64,000 nucleotides of DNA, taken from NCBI GenBank assembly GCA_012934845.2, contig WNNJ02002840.1:1-64000 (forward strand). Direction: 5' to 3'. The notes under the pieces are model-generated. The model saw only the letters and a list, made by a program, of their open reading frames with translations, was not told the origin of the DNA and did no database searches. This document shows, one piece after another, positions 15,101 to 25,095 of this stretch (positions are counted from its first letter, which is position 1; every line of letters starts with the position of its first letter). The DNA is from Pomphorhynchus laevis. Taxonomy: Eukaryota; Acanthocephala; Palaeacanthocephala; Echinorhynchida; Pomphorhynchidae. Position numbers and translations under genes: made by a program.

Positions 15101-18100
15101 TTTAAGTGAAGAAACAACTTGAAGTTAAAATAAATACAATTCTATTGAATTGAAAAGCCATATCCAGCAAATGATGATTGGATTTATTGCCGATATTCGA
15201 CAAAACAATTTCTTCTCTCTCTATACATCATGAATATTAAATTAGATTTATTTCAACTTCAATTTTTTCTTTTTAAGAAACTTGAAGTTAAAATAAATAC
15301 AATTTTATTGAATTGAATAGCCATATTCAGCAAATGATGATTGGATTTATTTCCAATATTCGACAAAACAAATATGTTCTCTCTCTATACATCATGAATA
15401 TTAAATTAGATTTATTTCAACTTCAATTTTTTCTTTTTAAAAAACTTTAAGTTAAAATAAATACAATTCTATTGAATTGAAAAGCCATATCCAGCAAATG
15501 ATGATTGGATTTATTGCCGATATTCGACAAAACAATTTGTTCTCTGTCTATACATCATGAATATTAAATTAGATTTATTTCAACTTCAATTTTTTCTTTT
15601 TAAAAAACTTTAAGTTAAAATAAATACAATTCTATTGAATTGAAAAGCCATATCCAGCAAATGATGATTGGATTTATTGCCGATATTCGACAAAACAATT
15701 TCTTCTCTCTCTATACATCATGAATATTAAATTGGATTTATTTCAACTTCAATTTTTAAGTGAAGAAACAACTTGAAGTTAAAATAAATACAATTCTATT
15801 GAATTGAAAAGCCATATCCAGCAAATGATGATTGGATTTATTGCCGATATTCGACAAAACAAATATGTTCTCTGTCTATACATCATGAATATTAAATTAG
15901 ATTTATTTCAACTTCAATTTTTTCTTTTTAAGAAACTTGAAGTTAAAATAAATACAATTCTATTGAATTGAAAAGCCATATCCAGCAAATGATGATTGGA
16001 TTTATTGCCGATATTCGACAAAACAATTTGTTCTCTGTCTATACATCATGAATATTAAATTGCATTTATTTCAACTTCAATTTTTTCTTTTTAAAAAACT
16101 TGAAGTTAAAATAAATACAATTTTATTGAATTGAATAGCCATATTCAGCAAATGATGATTGGATTTATTGCCGATATTCGACAAAACAATTTCTTCTCTC
16201 TCTATACATCATGAATATTAAATTAGATTTATTTCAACTTCAATTTTTTCTTTTTAAAAAACTTTAAGTTAAAATAAATACAATTCTATTGAATTGAAAA
16301 GCCATATCCAGCAAATGATGATTGGATTTATTGCCGATATTCGACAAAACAATTTGTTCTCTGTCTATACATCATGAATATTAAATTGCATTTATTTCAA
16401 CTTCAATTTTTTCTTTTTAAAAAACTTGAAGTTAAAATAAATACAATTTTATTGAATTGAATAGCCATATTCAGCAAATGATGATTGGATTTATTTCCAA
16501 TATTCGACAAAACAAATATGTTCTCTCTCTATACATCATGAATATTAAATTAGATTTATTTCAACTTCAATTTTTAAGTGAAGAAACAACTTGAAGTTAA
16601 AATAAATACAATTTTATTGAATTGAATAGCCATATCCAGCAAATGATGATTGGATTTATTGCCGATATTCGACAAAACAATTTGTTCTCTGTCTATACAT
16701 CATGAATATTAAATTAGATTTATTTCAACTTCAATTTTTTCTTTTTAAAAAACTTTAAGTTAAAATAAATACAATTCTATTGAATTGAAAAGCCATATCC
16801 AGCAAATGATGATTGGATTTATTGCCGATATTCGACAAAACAATTTCTTCTCTCTCTATACATCATGAATATTAAATTAGATTTATTTCAACTTCAATTT
16901 TTAAGTGAAGAAACAACTTGAAGTTAAAATAAATACAATTTTATTGAATTGAATAGCCATATCCAGCAAATGATGATTGGATTTATTGCCGATATTCGAC
17001 AAAACAATTTCTTCTCTCTCTATACATCATGAATATTAAATTAGATTTATTTCAACTTCAATTTTTTCTTTTTAAGAAACTTGAAGTTAAAATAAATACA
17101 ATTTTATTGAATTGAATAGCCATATTCAGCAAATGATGATTGGATTTATTTCCAATATTCGACAAAACAAATATGTTCTCTCTCTATACATCATGAATAT
17201 TAAATTAGATTTATTTCAACTTCAATTTTTTCTTTTTAAAAAACTTTAAGTTAAAATAAATACAATTCTATTGAATTGAAAAGCCATATCCAGCAAATGA
17301 TGATTGGATTTATTTCCAATATTCGACAAAACAAATATGTTCTCTCTCTATACATCATGAATATTAAATTAGATTTATTTCAACTTCAATTTTTTCTTTT
17401 TAAAAAACTTGAAGTTAAAATAAATACAATTCTATTGAATTGAAAAGCCATATCCAGCAAATGATGATTGGATTTATTGCCGATATTCGACAAAACAATT
17501 TCTTCTCTCTCTATACATCATGAATATTAAATTAGATTTATTTCAACTTCAATTTTTAAGTGAAGAAACAACTTGAAGTTAAAATAAATACAATTCTATT
17601 GAATTGAAAAGCCATATCCAGCGAATGATGATTGGATTTATTGCCGATATTCGACAAAACAATTTCTTCTCTCTCTATACATCATGAATATTAAATTAGA
17701 TTTATTTCAACTTCAATTTTTAAGTGAAGAAACAACTTGAAGTTAAAATAAATACAATTTTATTGAATTGAATAGCCATATTCAGCAAATGATGATTGGA
17801 TTTATTTCCAATATTCGACAAAACAAATATGTTCTCTCTCTATACATCATCATGGATATTAAATTAGATTTATTTCAACTTCAATTTTTTCTTTTTAAAA
17901 AACTTGAAGTTAAAATAAATACAATTCTATTGAATTGAAAAGCCATATCCAGCAAATGATGATTGGATTTATTGCCGATATTCGACAAAACAATTTCTTC
18001 TCTCTCTATACATCATGAATATTAAATTAGATTTATTTCAACTTCAATTTTTAAGTGAAGAAACAACTTGAAGTTAAAATAAATACAATTCTATTGAATT

Positions 18101-21100
18101 GAAAAGCCATATCCAGCGAATGATGATTGGATTTATTGCCGATATTCGACAAAACAATTTGTTCTCTGTCTATACATCATGAATTTTAAATTGGATTTAT
18201 TTCAAATTTTAAAGAAATTTGTGATACAACAAATATTTGATCGATAAATTTTTGTATGCTATCAGAAAACTCAATGTATTTGCTTCATCCGCTCAACCCG
18301 GTCAATCTTACAAAAAATTGAAAAAAACAAGCCGTTGCAATTTATAATTACTAAATAATTTATAATTACAATTTATTAAACTTTAATTATTTGTATAATA
18401 AAAAAATAATATAATTAATATACTATTAATATTTAGTAATGTAATAAATAATGTTTTTAAAATATTATTAATATCGTTAATAATAATTTTATAATTTATT
18501 AATAAAATTAATTTTTTAATAAACCCTTTTTCCGTGAAAAAGGGTTCACAGGTCACAATCGTAGCCTGTAAACAAGTTACGACTTGAAAGAAACGTATAA
18601 AATCTCAATGTTTTATTAATTCAGTAGCACATTTGATATAATTTAATAATATTAATTAATAATATTTTTATGTAATTTCAATTAAATTAATTTTAACTAA
18701 ACCTTTTTTCCTTGAAAATAAGTTCACAGGTCACAATCGTAGCCTGTAAACAAGTTACGACTTGAAAGAAACGTATAAAATCTCAATGTTTTATTAATTC
18801 AGTAGCACATTTGATATAATTTAATAATATTAATTAATAATATTTTTATGTAATTTCAATTAAATTAATTTTAACTAAACCTTTTTTCCTTGAAAATAAG
18901 TTCACAGGTCACAATCGTAGCCTGTAAACAAGTTAAGACTCTAAAGAAACGTATAAAATCTCAATGTTTTATAAATTCAATAGCACGTTATTTCATACTC
19001 TCCTTATCAGTAATGCCATCATTACTGATAAGAAAAGCTGTCTTGTAATTTCGACGGATACGTTTCTGTCTACTACATGTAGAAAATTAAAAATATCGTT
19101 TAGAAATCAATGAATTAATATATTAATTATATCATAAATTATTTAAATTTATGTTTAATTATAATTAAAATATTAAATATATAATCTTAAAATATTTTTG
19201 TTAGATTTAAATATTTTTGTTTAATTATTAAATTATAATTATTAAATTATAATTTAATTATTAAATTTGTTAGATACAAGTTACCATTAGAATGTTTAAC
19301 GCGTTTAAACGCTTTTCTCCTTGCAGCAACCTTTGTCGCGCACAAGACAATTTTGACAGCAGAAACACAAGCACTCTAAGACTATTTCTATATAGAAAGC
19401 ATTCATTTAAATCTAATGTTTCTTCGTCGAAAATCATGCTCAGTTGATGTTTGAACTTAATGAGAGCTATAAAATAATAAATGTATTATATTAACATATA
19501 AAAAGTTTTGATACCGTCCAAAATGAGCTGAAAGCTAGCTTTAAACCATGATGGATCCAAAACGCCCTTGTATCTACATTGCATAACATTAATGAAAATT
19601 ATTTCCGAATCATTTTACCTAACATATGATACAAACATATGTCCGTATTCTTTAACAAATTGAACAACATCATTGCTATTTAAATGCGATTTACCAGCTA
19701 AATTTAAAGGAAATTATAGAAATATTAAAATACAGAATTACACTTAGTTGAGCTTTAAAAATACTAATTATTATTAATTAGGATTATTATATAAATGCAA
19801 ATCTAAAAAGATAAAAATTAAATTTCAAAAATTAATAAACTTCATCTTAAAATTTTTATTATATCTCCCAAACATTTTCTTTATACAGAATAAAGTTTTG
19901 GTCTTTCACCTTTTTAATTACATTATGTAATTTTATCTCCTTTAAAATACTAATTCTTATTAATTAGGATTATTATATAAATGCAAATCTAAAAAGATAA
20001 AAATTAAATTTCAAAAATTAATAAACTTCATCTTAAAATTTTTATTATATCTCCTAAACATTTTCTTTATACAGAATAAAGTTTTGGGCTTTAACCTTTT
20101 TAATTACATTATGTAATTTTATCTCCTTTAAAATACTAATTATTATTAATTAGGATTATTATATAAATGCAAATCTAGAAAGATAAAAATTAAATTTCGA
20201 AAATTAATAAACTTCATCTTAACATTTTTATTATATTAAACGATAACATTTAATATTTTAAAGAATATTTAATATTTAATAATTTTAAAATATTGTAAAT
20301 TATATGATACTTATAAAATGCAAAACTTTAATCGAATTTCAATAAAATATAACGTGTTCAACATTTATTTTAAACAAATAATTTATTTCTTAACAAATAA
20401 TTTCAGGATTTGATTAAACATTAAGTAATATTAAGAAAATATTTTTAGTGTCAAAATATTAATTAAACATTTGCAGTTTAAATTTAAAACGATCCTGGAT
20501 GTCACGGTTTATCATAATCTTCCCTGGGTTGTTCACAAGATCACCCATTGATGATGCTTTCTATTTAATAATATTAATTAAAATCGCGATTTTAATTAAT
20601 ATTATCACGATTTTAATTAATATTATTAAATATAGACTATCCTGATGGGTTTACCGACTTTAAAAGTGTTAAAGTCTTCAAAAGTGCTAGCAAGACAGGG
20701 CTGGACAAGATTAGCTAAGTAAGAGGGAAAACTTTAAGTATCTCCTAACTAAGGTTAGAAGACCTTGAGATGAAGAAGAGTAACCGAGAAATGTCCTGAT
20801 AAGACTGGATCGATTTAGTTTCCTGCAGGACTAATACATCTGCGTCGCTAGCTGATAGAAAAAAAGCGCAGAAGCACCTCTCAAATAAGTTGCAAATTAA
20901 ATATGTACAGCTTAAATTAAAAATAAAAAGCATTAATAAATAATGCATTTAAAGTAGAAAGTGTCTTAAACTTTCAATTAATTCTATCGCATTAACTTCC
21001 CTCTTTTTCAATAAGACGATATCCACCTGTCATCCTGTAGATATTTTACGACATTTTTTTTCCTTTTACGACACCCGTTTGATTTTAGATGTGACAAAAG

Positions 21101-22313
21101 TTGCAAACTCAGACTTCAGCATTTTCGACTATTTAAATTAAGCACTCTACACGGCTATTATTCAATCTCATGTGCAACTTTACAACTTTGATTTATTGAT
21201 TTAGCATTATTATGGTTATTTATTATTATTTCTTTATTTTTATTTGTTTATTTTATTTATTTTTATTTATTATTATTTTATAATTATATTAAATACTTAG
21301 ACTCAGTTAGCTAAATTAATTGGTCCAATTACAAATATTTTTATCATTTCACACATATCCATGTGTGAAGCTGACAATGCGTAGAATATTAAATCACTGT
21401 AAATTGATTCGTAATAGCAAGTAAGTAAAAAAGAAGGATTTATTTTTACCTTGCAAATGCGGGCATTAGGTCACTGTAAAAAAACTAATTAATCTTTAGT
21501 TATTAAATAAAAATTTAGATAAATAAAAATATTGATTAACAAGCAATTTATATATCAACGATATTTAAATTTGTTTAAATTAAATACATCAATTTATAAC
21601 GGAAAATTGACGTAAAAAAGATTGATCCAGGAAAAAATGATGTGGTAGAGCTGAAGATATCATAAAATTAAATCACTTGAATAAAGGTCAACGATCACAG
21701 CTTTATTCCATTCTCATTTCCATGGGAGAAAGCAAATACTAGGTTTATCTCCTAAGCATTTTCATTATATCGAATAAGGTTTTGGTCTTACATTGTGTAA
21801 TTTTATCTCCTTTAATATTATCATCAGTAGATAAGCAGTAACAGTAGATTTGTTTGGGCTGAAGTACACTTGCTCATCGTGAAAGTATGACGATGGGACA
21901 ATTTGTTTGGGCTAAAGCCCACTTGCTCATCGTGAAAGTAAGTATGACGGTAGGACAAAAAAATAGGTTGTATAGATAGAACATAGTTAATTATAATAAG
22001 GTTATCTAATGCATGCATTAGATAACTAGCAAAATATCACTGTAAATTGATCCGTAATAGCAACCAAGAAAACATTGCAAAAATTCCTAAATACGTCATC
22101 AATAGATAAAAATTATAAAGTTGATCATGGCTTTCACATGCAATCTAATGGAGTACCGATTTGTTCCTTAATAGAAATAAAACAAAATTCGATTCCAGTA
22201 CCTTTAAGCTGAGAATTTAATTCTTCCATAGATTTGAGAATGTAAGCCTCTGAACGAATCCATGGGTGTTCAAATAATTCATCGGTTAACAATGGAAGAT
22301 CAACTTCAACCAT
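579..22313 (-). CDS. NCAPD2: Condensin complex subunit 1 (CAP-D2 type), multi-exon gene
   Basis: HEAT-repeat subunit of condensin I, which compacts chromosomes in mitosis. Exons read on the minus strand, high to low coordinate: 22313-22202, 19697-19619, 19573-19515, 19466-19285, 12286-12153, 12104-11983, 11925-11808, 10634-10446, 9213-9091, 9036-8827, 8777-8610, 8554-8307, 7710-7498, 6146-6023, 5977-5905, 5861-5730, 4580-4381, 1693-1553, 1501-1296, 1240-1117, 1067-787, and a doubtful last exon from 747 to the stop at 579. All junctions are GT-AG and the codon phase carries through, except between 11808 and 10634, where a small exon is probably missing. The order of blocks follows animal NCAPD2: N-terminal LPLLTDELF, the HEAT block ending LRSQML...KAIPIT, and the C-terminal block RYPNVMEPW...SAIYN...LSRLSD...KDKQ. 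About 1,080-1,140 residues can be assembled, shorter than the roughly 1,400 of human NCAPD2; the linker and C-terminal tail are reduced. Splicing is inferred by eye; the family call is secure. Confidence 0.9.
2265..2860. repeat. Dispersed repeat pair (also near 63845)
   Basis: Two near-identical stretches at about 2269-2320 and 2807-2855 share ATATGTTTCTTGTAAATTTA and then GTCATCTTTACGATRTAAATT. A third copy lies at about 63845-63895. Nearby blocks such as AATGATTTTGAAGAAAACC at about 2358 and 2698 also recur. They look like pieces of one decayed element. Confidence 0.6.
2868..3095 (-). pseudogene. Reverse-transcriptase-like fragment
   Basis: A 75-codon open frame with NNSPIIADLFLSFMEYEFVH followed by FRYIDDICVFNS. 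The spacing between the S-P-I-IADLFL block and the YIDD box fits the palm of a reverse transcriptase of the kind found in uncharacterised selfish elements with a YIDD active site. I cannot assign the element class. It sits in an intron of the condensin gene. A stretch that codes for part of it (AAGCTTAAAAATAAGTCAGC) recurs near 63604, so the parent element is dispersed. Confidence 0.5.
3900..4110. repeat. 16-bp minisatellite, first block
   Basis: Degenerate tandem units of about 16 bp with consensus GGATTAGAGATCATCT; about a dozen units, some interrupted. It lies in an NCAPD2 intron. The same consensus occurs at about 5100-5225. Confidence 0.8.
4581..5729. other. NCAPD2 intron 16 with second minisatellite block
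   Basis: AT-rich intron between exons 16 and 17. The only structure seen is the second array of the 16-bp GGATTAGAGATCATCT repeat at about 5100-5225 (about eight units). The rest looks plain. Confidence 0.65.
6147..7497. other. NCAPD2 intron 13
   Basis: AT-rich intron between exons 13 and 14. It contains one clear stem-loop at about 6338-6414 (separate entry). I see nothing else in it. Confidence 0.6.
6338..6414. repeat. Perfect hairpin in NCAPD2 intron
   Basis: Inner arms TTTACATTCATCATTT (6362-6377) and AAATGATGAATGTAAA (6382-6397) pair over 16 bp with a 4-nt loop. An outer pair AATATAATT / AATTATATT extends the stem after an asymmetric internal loop. It could be a MITE remnant or a small-RNA precursor; the sequence alone does not decide. 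Confidence 0.6.
7498..12286 (-). CDS. NCAPD2: NCAPD2 exons 5-13 (central HEAT repeats)
   Basis: Exon 5 gives TINALITLNAILSENIKLLW, aligned to the LLTQLLQLDIRHLW segment of the human protein. Exon 6 (12104-11983) adds about 40 residues with no obvious vertebrate counterpart. Exon 7 gives ICTRLAQTL and VAECVRVISH. Exon 8 gives FADYMCYACFSKIVDL and NDIAHTMPNELLNSM. Exon 9 gives SYQARGAVLNAMCTLLE. Exon 10 gives LFLRSQMLQCIKRLADAKAI and LLKDSSSLVRKHSLGLI, the conserved dVNaFVRSkvLq block. Exon 11 is an acidic linker. Exon 12 gives ALDFLVKCARDLSVDSARKA, then LVWHPERSVRDSLIN. Exon 13 gives RLLSSLESINRSGLLSVEV. Introns between exons 9 and 12 are 49-55 nt. The join from exon 7 (phase 2) to exon 8 (phase 0) does not fit, so a short exon in 10.65-11.80 kb is likely missed. 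Confidence 0.85.
9214..10445. other. NCAPD2 intron 8 with two direct-repeat pairs
   Basis: Contains an AT-rich block repeated at about 9537-9595 and 9994-10050 (sharing ATAAATTGAGGCCT and TATTTTATAACACA), and another at about 10091-10140 and 10192-10235 (sharing TATATGAAATTAAATAATTA). No coding signal seen. Confidence 0.55.
10635..11807. other. NCAPD2 intron region, probably hiding a small exon
   Basis: Between exons 7 and 8. The flanking phases do not match and vertebrate CAP-D2 has about 20-25 extra residues here, so a short exon is expected, but I could not place it. An AT-rich inverted repeat lies at about 11215-11310. Confidence 0.45.
12745..18185. repeat. Satellite array, about 163-bp unit, about 33 copies
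   Basis: Units begin about every 160-165 bp at TACATCATGAATATTAAATT (for example about 12932, 14405, 14567, 14731, 15059, 16204, 17514, 18008). Each unit contains an inverted repeat, ATTTATTTCAACTTCAA paired with TTGAAGTTAAAATAAAT (one mismatch), so the transcript could fold. Units come in variants: a spacer containing AAGTGAAGAAACAA or one containing TTCTTTTTAAGAAAC; CCATATTCAGC or CCATATCCAGC; TTTCCAATATTCG or TTGCCGATATTCG. The variants are shuffled along the array, as expected from unequal exchange or conversion. The array lies wholly inside intron 4 of the condensin gene; the last unit degrades after 18180. Confidence 0.97.
18521..18985. repeat. 178-bp tandem repeat, about 2.5 copies
   Basis: The block TTCACAGGTCACAATCGTAG starts at 18545, 18723 and 18901, a period of 178 bp. 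Each unit includes a short inverted pair ACAGG / CCTGT. The first copy also carries AACCCTTTTTC-CGT-GAAAAAGGGTT, a perfect 11-bp hairpin lost by point changes in the later copies. Same intron as the satellite but unrelated in sequence. Confidence 0.9.
19285..22313 (-). CDS. NCAPD2: NCAPD2 exons 1-4 (N-terminal Cnd1 region)
   Basis: Exon 1 starts at the ATG at 22313 and gives MVEVDLPLLTDELFEHPW, which resembles the conserved LPL..EELL start of CAP-D2. Its donor (G|GTACTG) leaves phase 1, and exon 2 at 19697 supplies the missing two bases. Exons 2-4 are separated by introns of only 45 and 48 nt and give FVKEYGHMFVSYVRYKGV, then DPSWFKASFQLILDALIK, then CFLYRNSLRVLVFLLSKL, matching the segment where human CAP-D2 has LNALKMNCYALIRLLE. 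Intron 1 (19698-22201) is 2.5 kb and carries repeats; intron 4 (12287-19284) is 7.0 kb and holds the satellite. Exon 1 rests on a short resemblance and is the least certain of the four. Confidence 0.75.
19750..20235. repeat. 186-bp tandem repeat, about 2.5 copies
   Basis: GGATTATTATATAAATGCAA starts at 19781, 19967 and 20153. Copies are nearly identical, so the amplification is recent. A diverged partial copy (TTATCTCCTAAGCATTTTC and following) lies at about 21742-21805. Confidence 0.9.
20480..20850 (-). pseudogene. Endonuclease/exonuclease/phosphatase-like fragment
   Basis: On the minus strand near 20850-20750 the frame reads ASDADVLVLQETKSIQSYQD, which matches the DxLxLQETK motif shared by AP endonucleases and by the endonuclease domain of non-LTR retrotransposons. 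A second protein-like piece (GDLVNNPGKIMINRDIQDRF) follows at about 20560-20480. Neither continues in frame. A retroelement remnant in the condensin intron is more likely than an APE1 gene, but the fragment is too short to be sure. Confidence 0.4.
21190..21330. repeat. Dispersed AT-rich repeat (second copy at 35.43-35.51 kb)
   Basis: GATTTAGCATTATTATG and, further on, TTTTATAATTATATTAAATA followed by a TAGACTCAGTTAGCT block occur here and again at about 35430-35510 in the same order. Confidence 0.65.
21847..21958. repeat. Tandem duplication of about 55 bp
   Basis: Two copies of a block containing TTTGTTTGGGCT, CACTTGCTCATCGTGAAAGT and TATGACG.TGGGACAA stand side by side. No function seen. 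Confidence 0.7.
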
Positions 22314-22850
22314 TTTCTACAATTTAATAGATTTTGTAATAAACATTTTCCTAATGTTTAGATTTATCAGGCACAAAATAAAATTTAAAAATATAATTTA
22401 AAATTATTAGTTGGATAAACACATAAAAGATCACTTTTGTTATACTCATTATAAATGTTTAACGAATGCAAAATATAAAGGAAGTAGATGCACGAATATG
22501 AACAGGTAGAGTTCCAGGAAAAATCGAGAGAAGGAAGATGTATATAAGGAGAGTTAATTTTACAGGACAAAGTAAAAAATAAATTGGTACTTTGGGATAT
22601 GTTGGCAAGTGAAGTTTCGGGGAGTAAAATGGTCAAAACTACATGGACAGCAAAGAATACTAAGAATACTACATATATAAGAATACTGCATAGACAGAAA
22701 AGGTAAACGAGTATTTTTGAGTAGCTGGGAAGAGTAGTAAACGCTAGAGAAAAGTTATAAGAACACGAATGCATCGAAAATCTCTAAGGATAACGATAAG
22801 AAAGCGAACTTAAAAAATACTTATCTTTACGCAAAATAATCCCCCTTTCA
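22314..22850. other. Upstream of NCAPD2, no gene seen
   Basis: Lies directly 5' of the presumed NCAPD2 start. An open frame on the minus strand (22385-22774) is hydrophobic and low in complexity and is not convincing. Any promoter of NCAPD2 should be here, but I see no clear element. Confidence 0.5.
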
Positions 22851-22854
22851 GTCC

Positions 22855-23302
22855 TTGCTCTTTTGAATTGCTCACTTGTCGTTCTTCTAACCCGATCACT
22901 CTAGATCTCGCCATTGCATACCGTCTTGATTCATCAGCTCCTACAGCCTTATTTTTTACCGAACTCGCTGACCTCCTTTCTCATTGTTCTTTGTCCTCAA
23001 TCCATTCACTCGTTCTAGGCGACTTCAACATCCGCCTAGACCGCCCTCTTCCACGGATTCCATCCGGTTCATCAACATTCTATCCAACTACAATTACAAA
23101 CTAATCTCCACTGCCCCCACACATATCCTTGGTGGGGCACTCGACATCATCGCTGTCCCCGATCATTTTGCTGCCTACACCTCACTGTCCATCTCTGATC
23201 CTGGTCTATCCGATCATTTTCTCGTCACCCTTGATCTTACTCACAACCACACCACTTCTCACACACCTACAATCCTACGTCGCCCTTGGAGAAATCTTTG
23301 AG
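22855..23302 (+). pseudogene. CR1-A LINE fragment, endonuclease part
   Basis: Encodes a piece of the same ORF2 as the element at 35.7-40.15 kb: SNPITLDLAIAYRLDSSAPT, the intact GDFN metal-binding motif (LVLGDFNIRLDRP), THILGGALDIIAV and SDHFLVTLDL. The frame shifts once around 23040. At 23302 it meets the following piece head to head in the opposite orientation. Confidence 0.85.
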
Positions 23303-24085
23303 TAGGTCGTTGTAAACTTTCATGCAGGCGATTTCTGTAGAGTTATTAGAGCGGAAAGCGGATTGGAAAGGAGGGTACCGATTGGATGAAGAGAGATAAA
23401 CGTTGATCTGTATTAAGATAAGGAACTCTAAGTTCTTGGAAAAAGTAGGGAGGAGTTAAATAGGGCGATATCTAGAAGGAAGTGAGGAGTCGAGCGATTT
23501 TTTTATAAGGAGGGTACGAACGATGGCGGGTTTTCAGTTTGAAGGAAACTGACGACTGCGGATGGACGAGTTAAACAATGTGGTGAGGAAAGGGAATATC
23601 GATTAGCAAATGGATTTAAATATGGAAATAGGCAGGGGATCGGTAGGTGAGATTTTGTTGGGCAAGGACATGAGGATAGATGAGACTTTGGCAGGTGATA
23701 CAGGGAGAAGATTAAAGAGTACCGGGAGGATGAGGCGAGTACTAGTGAAATGGAATGAAGACGGGTTTGTGAGAGAGCAATGTGGATACTTTGGTCTGAA
23801 GAAATGACGTATAATCATTGGGATTGATGTTACAAAACTAAGAGGAGCGAGAAAGGATGAGTTAAAAGTATGCCATACAGACTTAGAGTTTAATGAAGTG
23901 TTGATTTTATGCTACCAGAAAGGGTTGCATTTAGTACGTAGTAGGTGGAGATGAGACCGACGAAGAGCAAGATAGGTATCACGGAGAGACGGAGTGAGCG
24001 AGCGGATATCACGTCTGAGAGAGCGGTGAAGAACAAAATGAGTAAAATATAGCCTATTATCTTTACAAGTCCAATAGACAATTAA
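23303..24085 (-). pseudogene. CR1-A LINE fragment, inverted
   Basis: The minus strand carries a middle part of CR1-A ORF2, from the linker (about 24080) into the start of the reverse transcriptase (about 23310), with stops and frameshifts. The recognisable segment LLPVSPAKVSSILMSLPNK is at about 23750-23690. The join to the plus-strand fragment at 23302 shows an inversion. Confidence 0.8.
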
Positions 24086-24229
24086 AATCAATAATAATTC
24101 TTATAGCATCAGTATATCTGAAACATATAACAGAAGGTTAGCAAAATTAGAAATATGTAAAATAGTATATTTTATCTTACTTCAATTTATCTCGTCAAGC
24201 CTTTTTGTTTAATGACGTCGTCTAGTTAT

Positions 24230-25095
24230 CGTCGCTGTTATCGACACCAATTTACTTGAAGAATCTTACCAACGCTATCGTCGTCTCATTGTATAGTATC
24301 TTAATTGCTTCTATCTATATCAGTCGAGTTTCGAATGTCTTGAAATTCTCTATCATAAGGCCGTTATACAAAAGAGACAATCGATGTTTAGTTGAAAGTT
24401 ATAGACCTGTGAGATTGACTTGTGTATCTTGCCGTATATTGGAGAGGATATTTGTAGTTTAATCAGCAACTATCTAAAAACTACTAGGTTATTGTGCCAT
24501 AATCAGCATGACTTCCGGAAAAATCACTCGACTGTATCGAATCGTTTGATAGCCAAGGAATGTTGAGGTTACCTAGTAGATGAAGGATTCAATGTCGATG
24601 TTGTATTTTTTGATTTCTCGAATGCTATTGACTTTATTCGTCATTATATATTGATTCGTGTGCTGGCATTATATATGCTGGCGTCCCTGAGATTCGATGT
24701 TGGGTTCACTGCTATTCTGTATTTATGTGAACGATTTACATGGTATCCTGAGTTTAGATTCGCTGTTGTATGCGGATGATCTTAAAATTTGTCGAACAGT
24801 TAGGTCGAATTTAGATATGGATATCATCCAATCAGATATTGATAGCGTTTCTAAGTGAGTATGCTCCAACGGATGTCTATCAATGTATCTAAGTGTGTTT
24901 GCATGTGTATAAGTTCACGTAATGATGCTCAAAGCCAACATATCATTTAGGTTGTCAGCTCATCGAAATAGTTTCATATGTAAGGGATCTTAGTATATAA
25001 ATCGCTAACGATTTGTCTACTCTCCGACACACTAATTATGTATGTTCCAAAGCTATGTGTATGATAGGTCTGATTCGCCGAACGAATCAGAGTAG
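24230..25095 (+). pseudogene. LINE reverse-transcriptase relic (CR1/jockey type)
   Basis: Broken frames give FSIIRPLYKRDNRCLVESYR then PVRLTCVSCRILERI, HDFRKNHSTVSNRLIAKE, VDVVFFDFSNAIDFIRH and VSKCVCMCISS, in the order of a reverse-transcriptase domain related to the LINE at 44.9-48.95 kb. The last recognisable part (YVCSKAMCMIGLIRRT, near 25030-25080) runs directly into the hAT relic. Confidence 0.75.

Larger units (their letters stand above)
19698..22201. other. NCAPD2 intron 1
   Basis: Holds the 186-bp tandem repeat (about 19750-20235), an endonuclease-like fragment (about 20745-20850), a dispersed repeat shared with 35.4 kb (about 21190-21330) and a duplicated block of about 55 bp (about 21847-21958). 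The sequence TCACTGTAAATTGAT with CGTAATAGCAA recurs at about 21394 and 22034. Confidence 0.6.

Noticed and set aside
12745-18185. Array of regular repeats as a CRISPR
   Set aside because: Units of about 163 bp without short unique spacers, in a eukaryotic intron; it is a satellite.
20745-20948. AP endonuclease (APE1) gene
   Set aside because: Only the LQETK motif remains, no further catalytic motifs nearby, and it is inside an intron.
22385-22774. 129-codon minus-strand frame as a membrane protein
   Set aside because: Hydrophobic low-complexity translation without homology or conserved pattern; lies in the 5' flank of NCAPD2.
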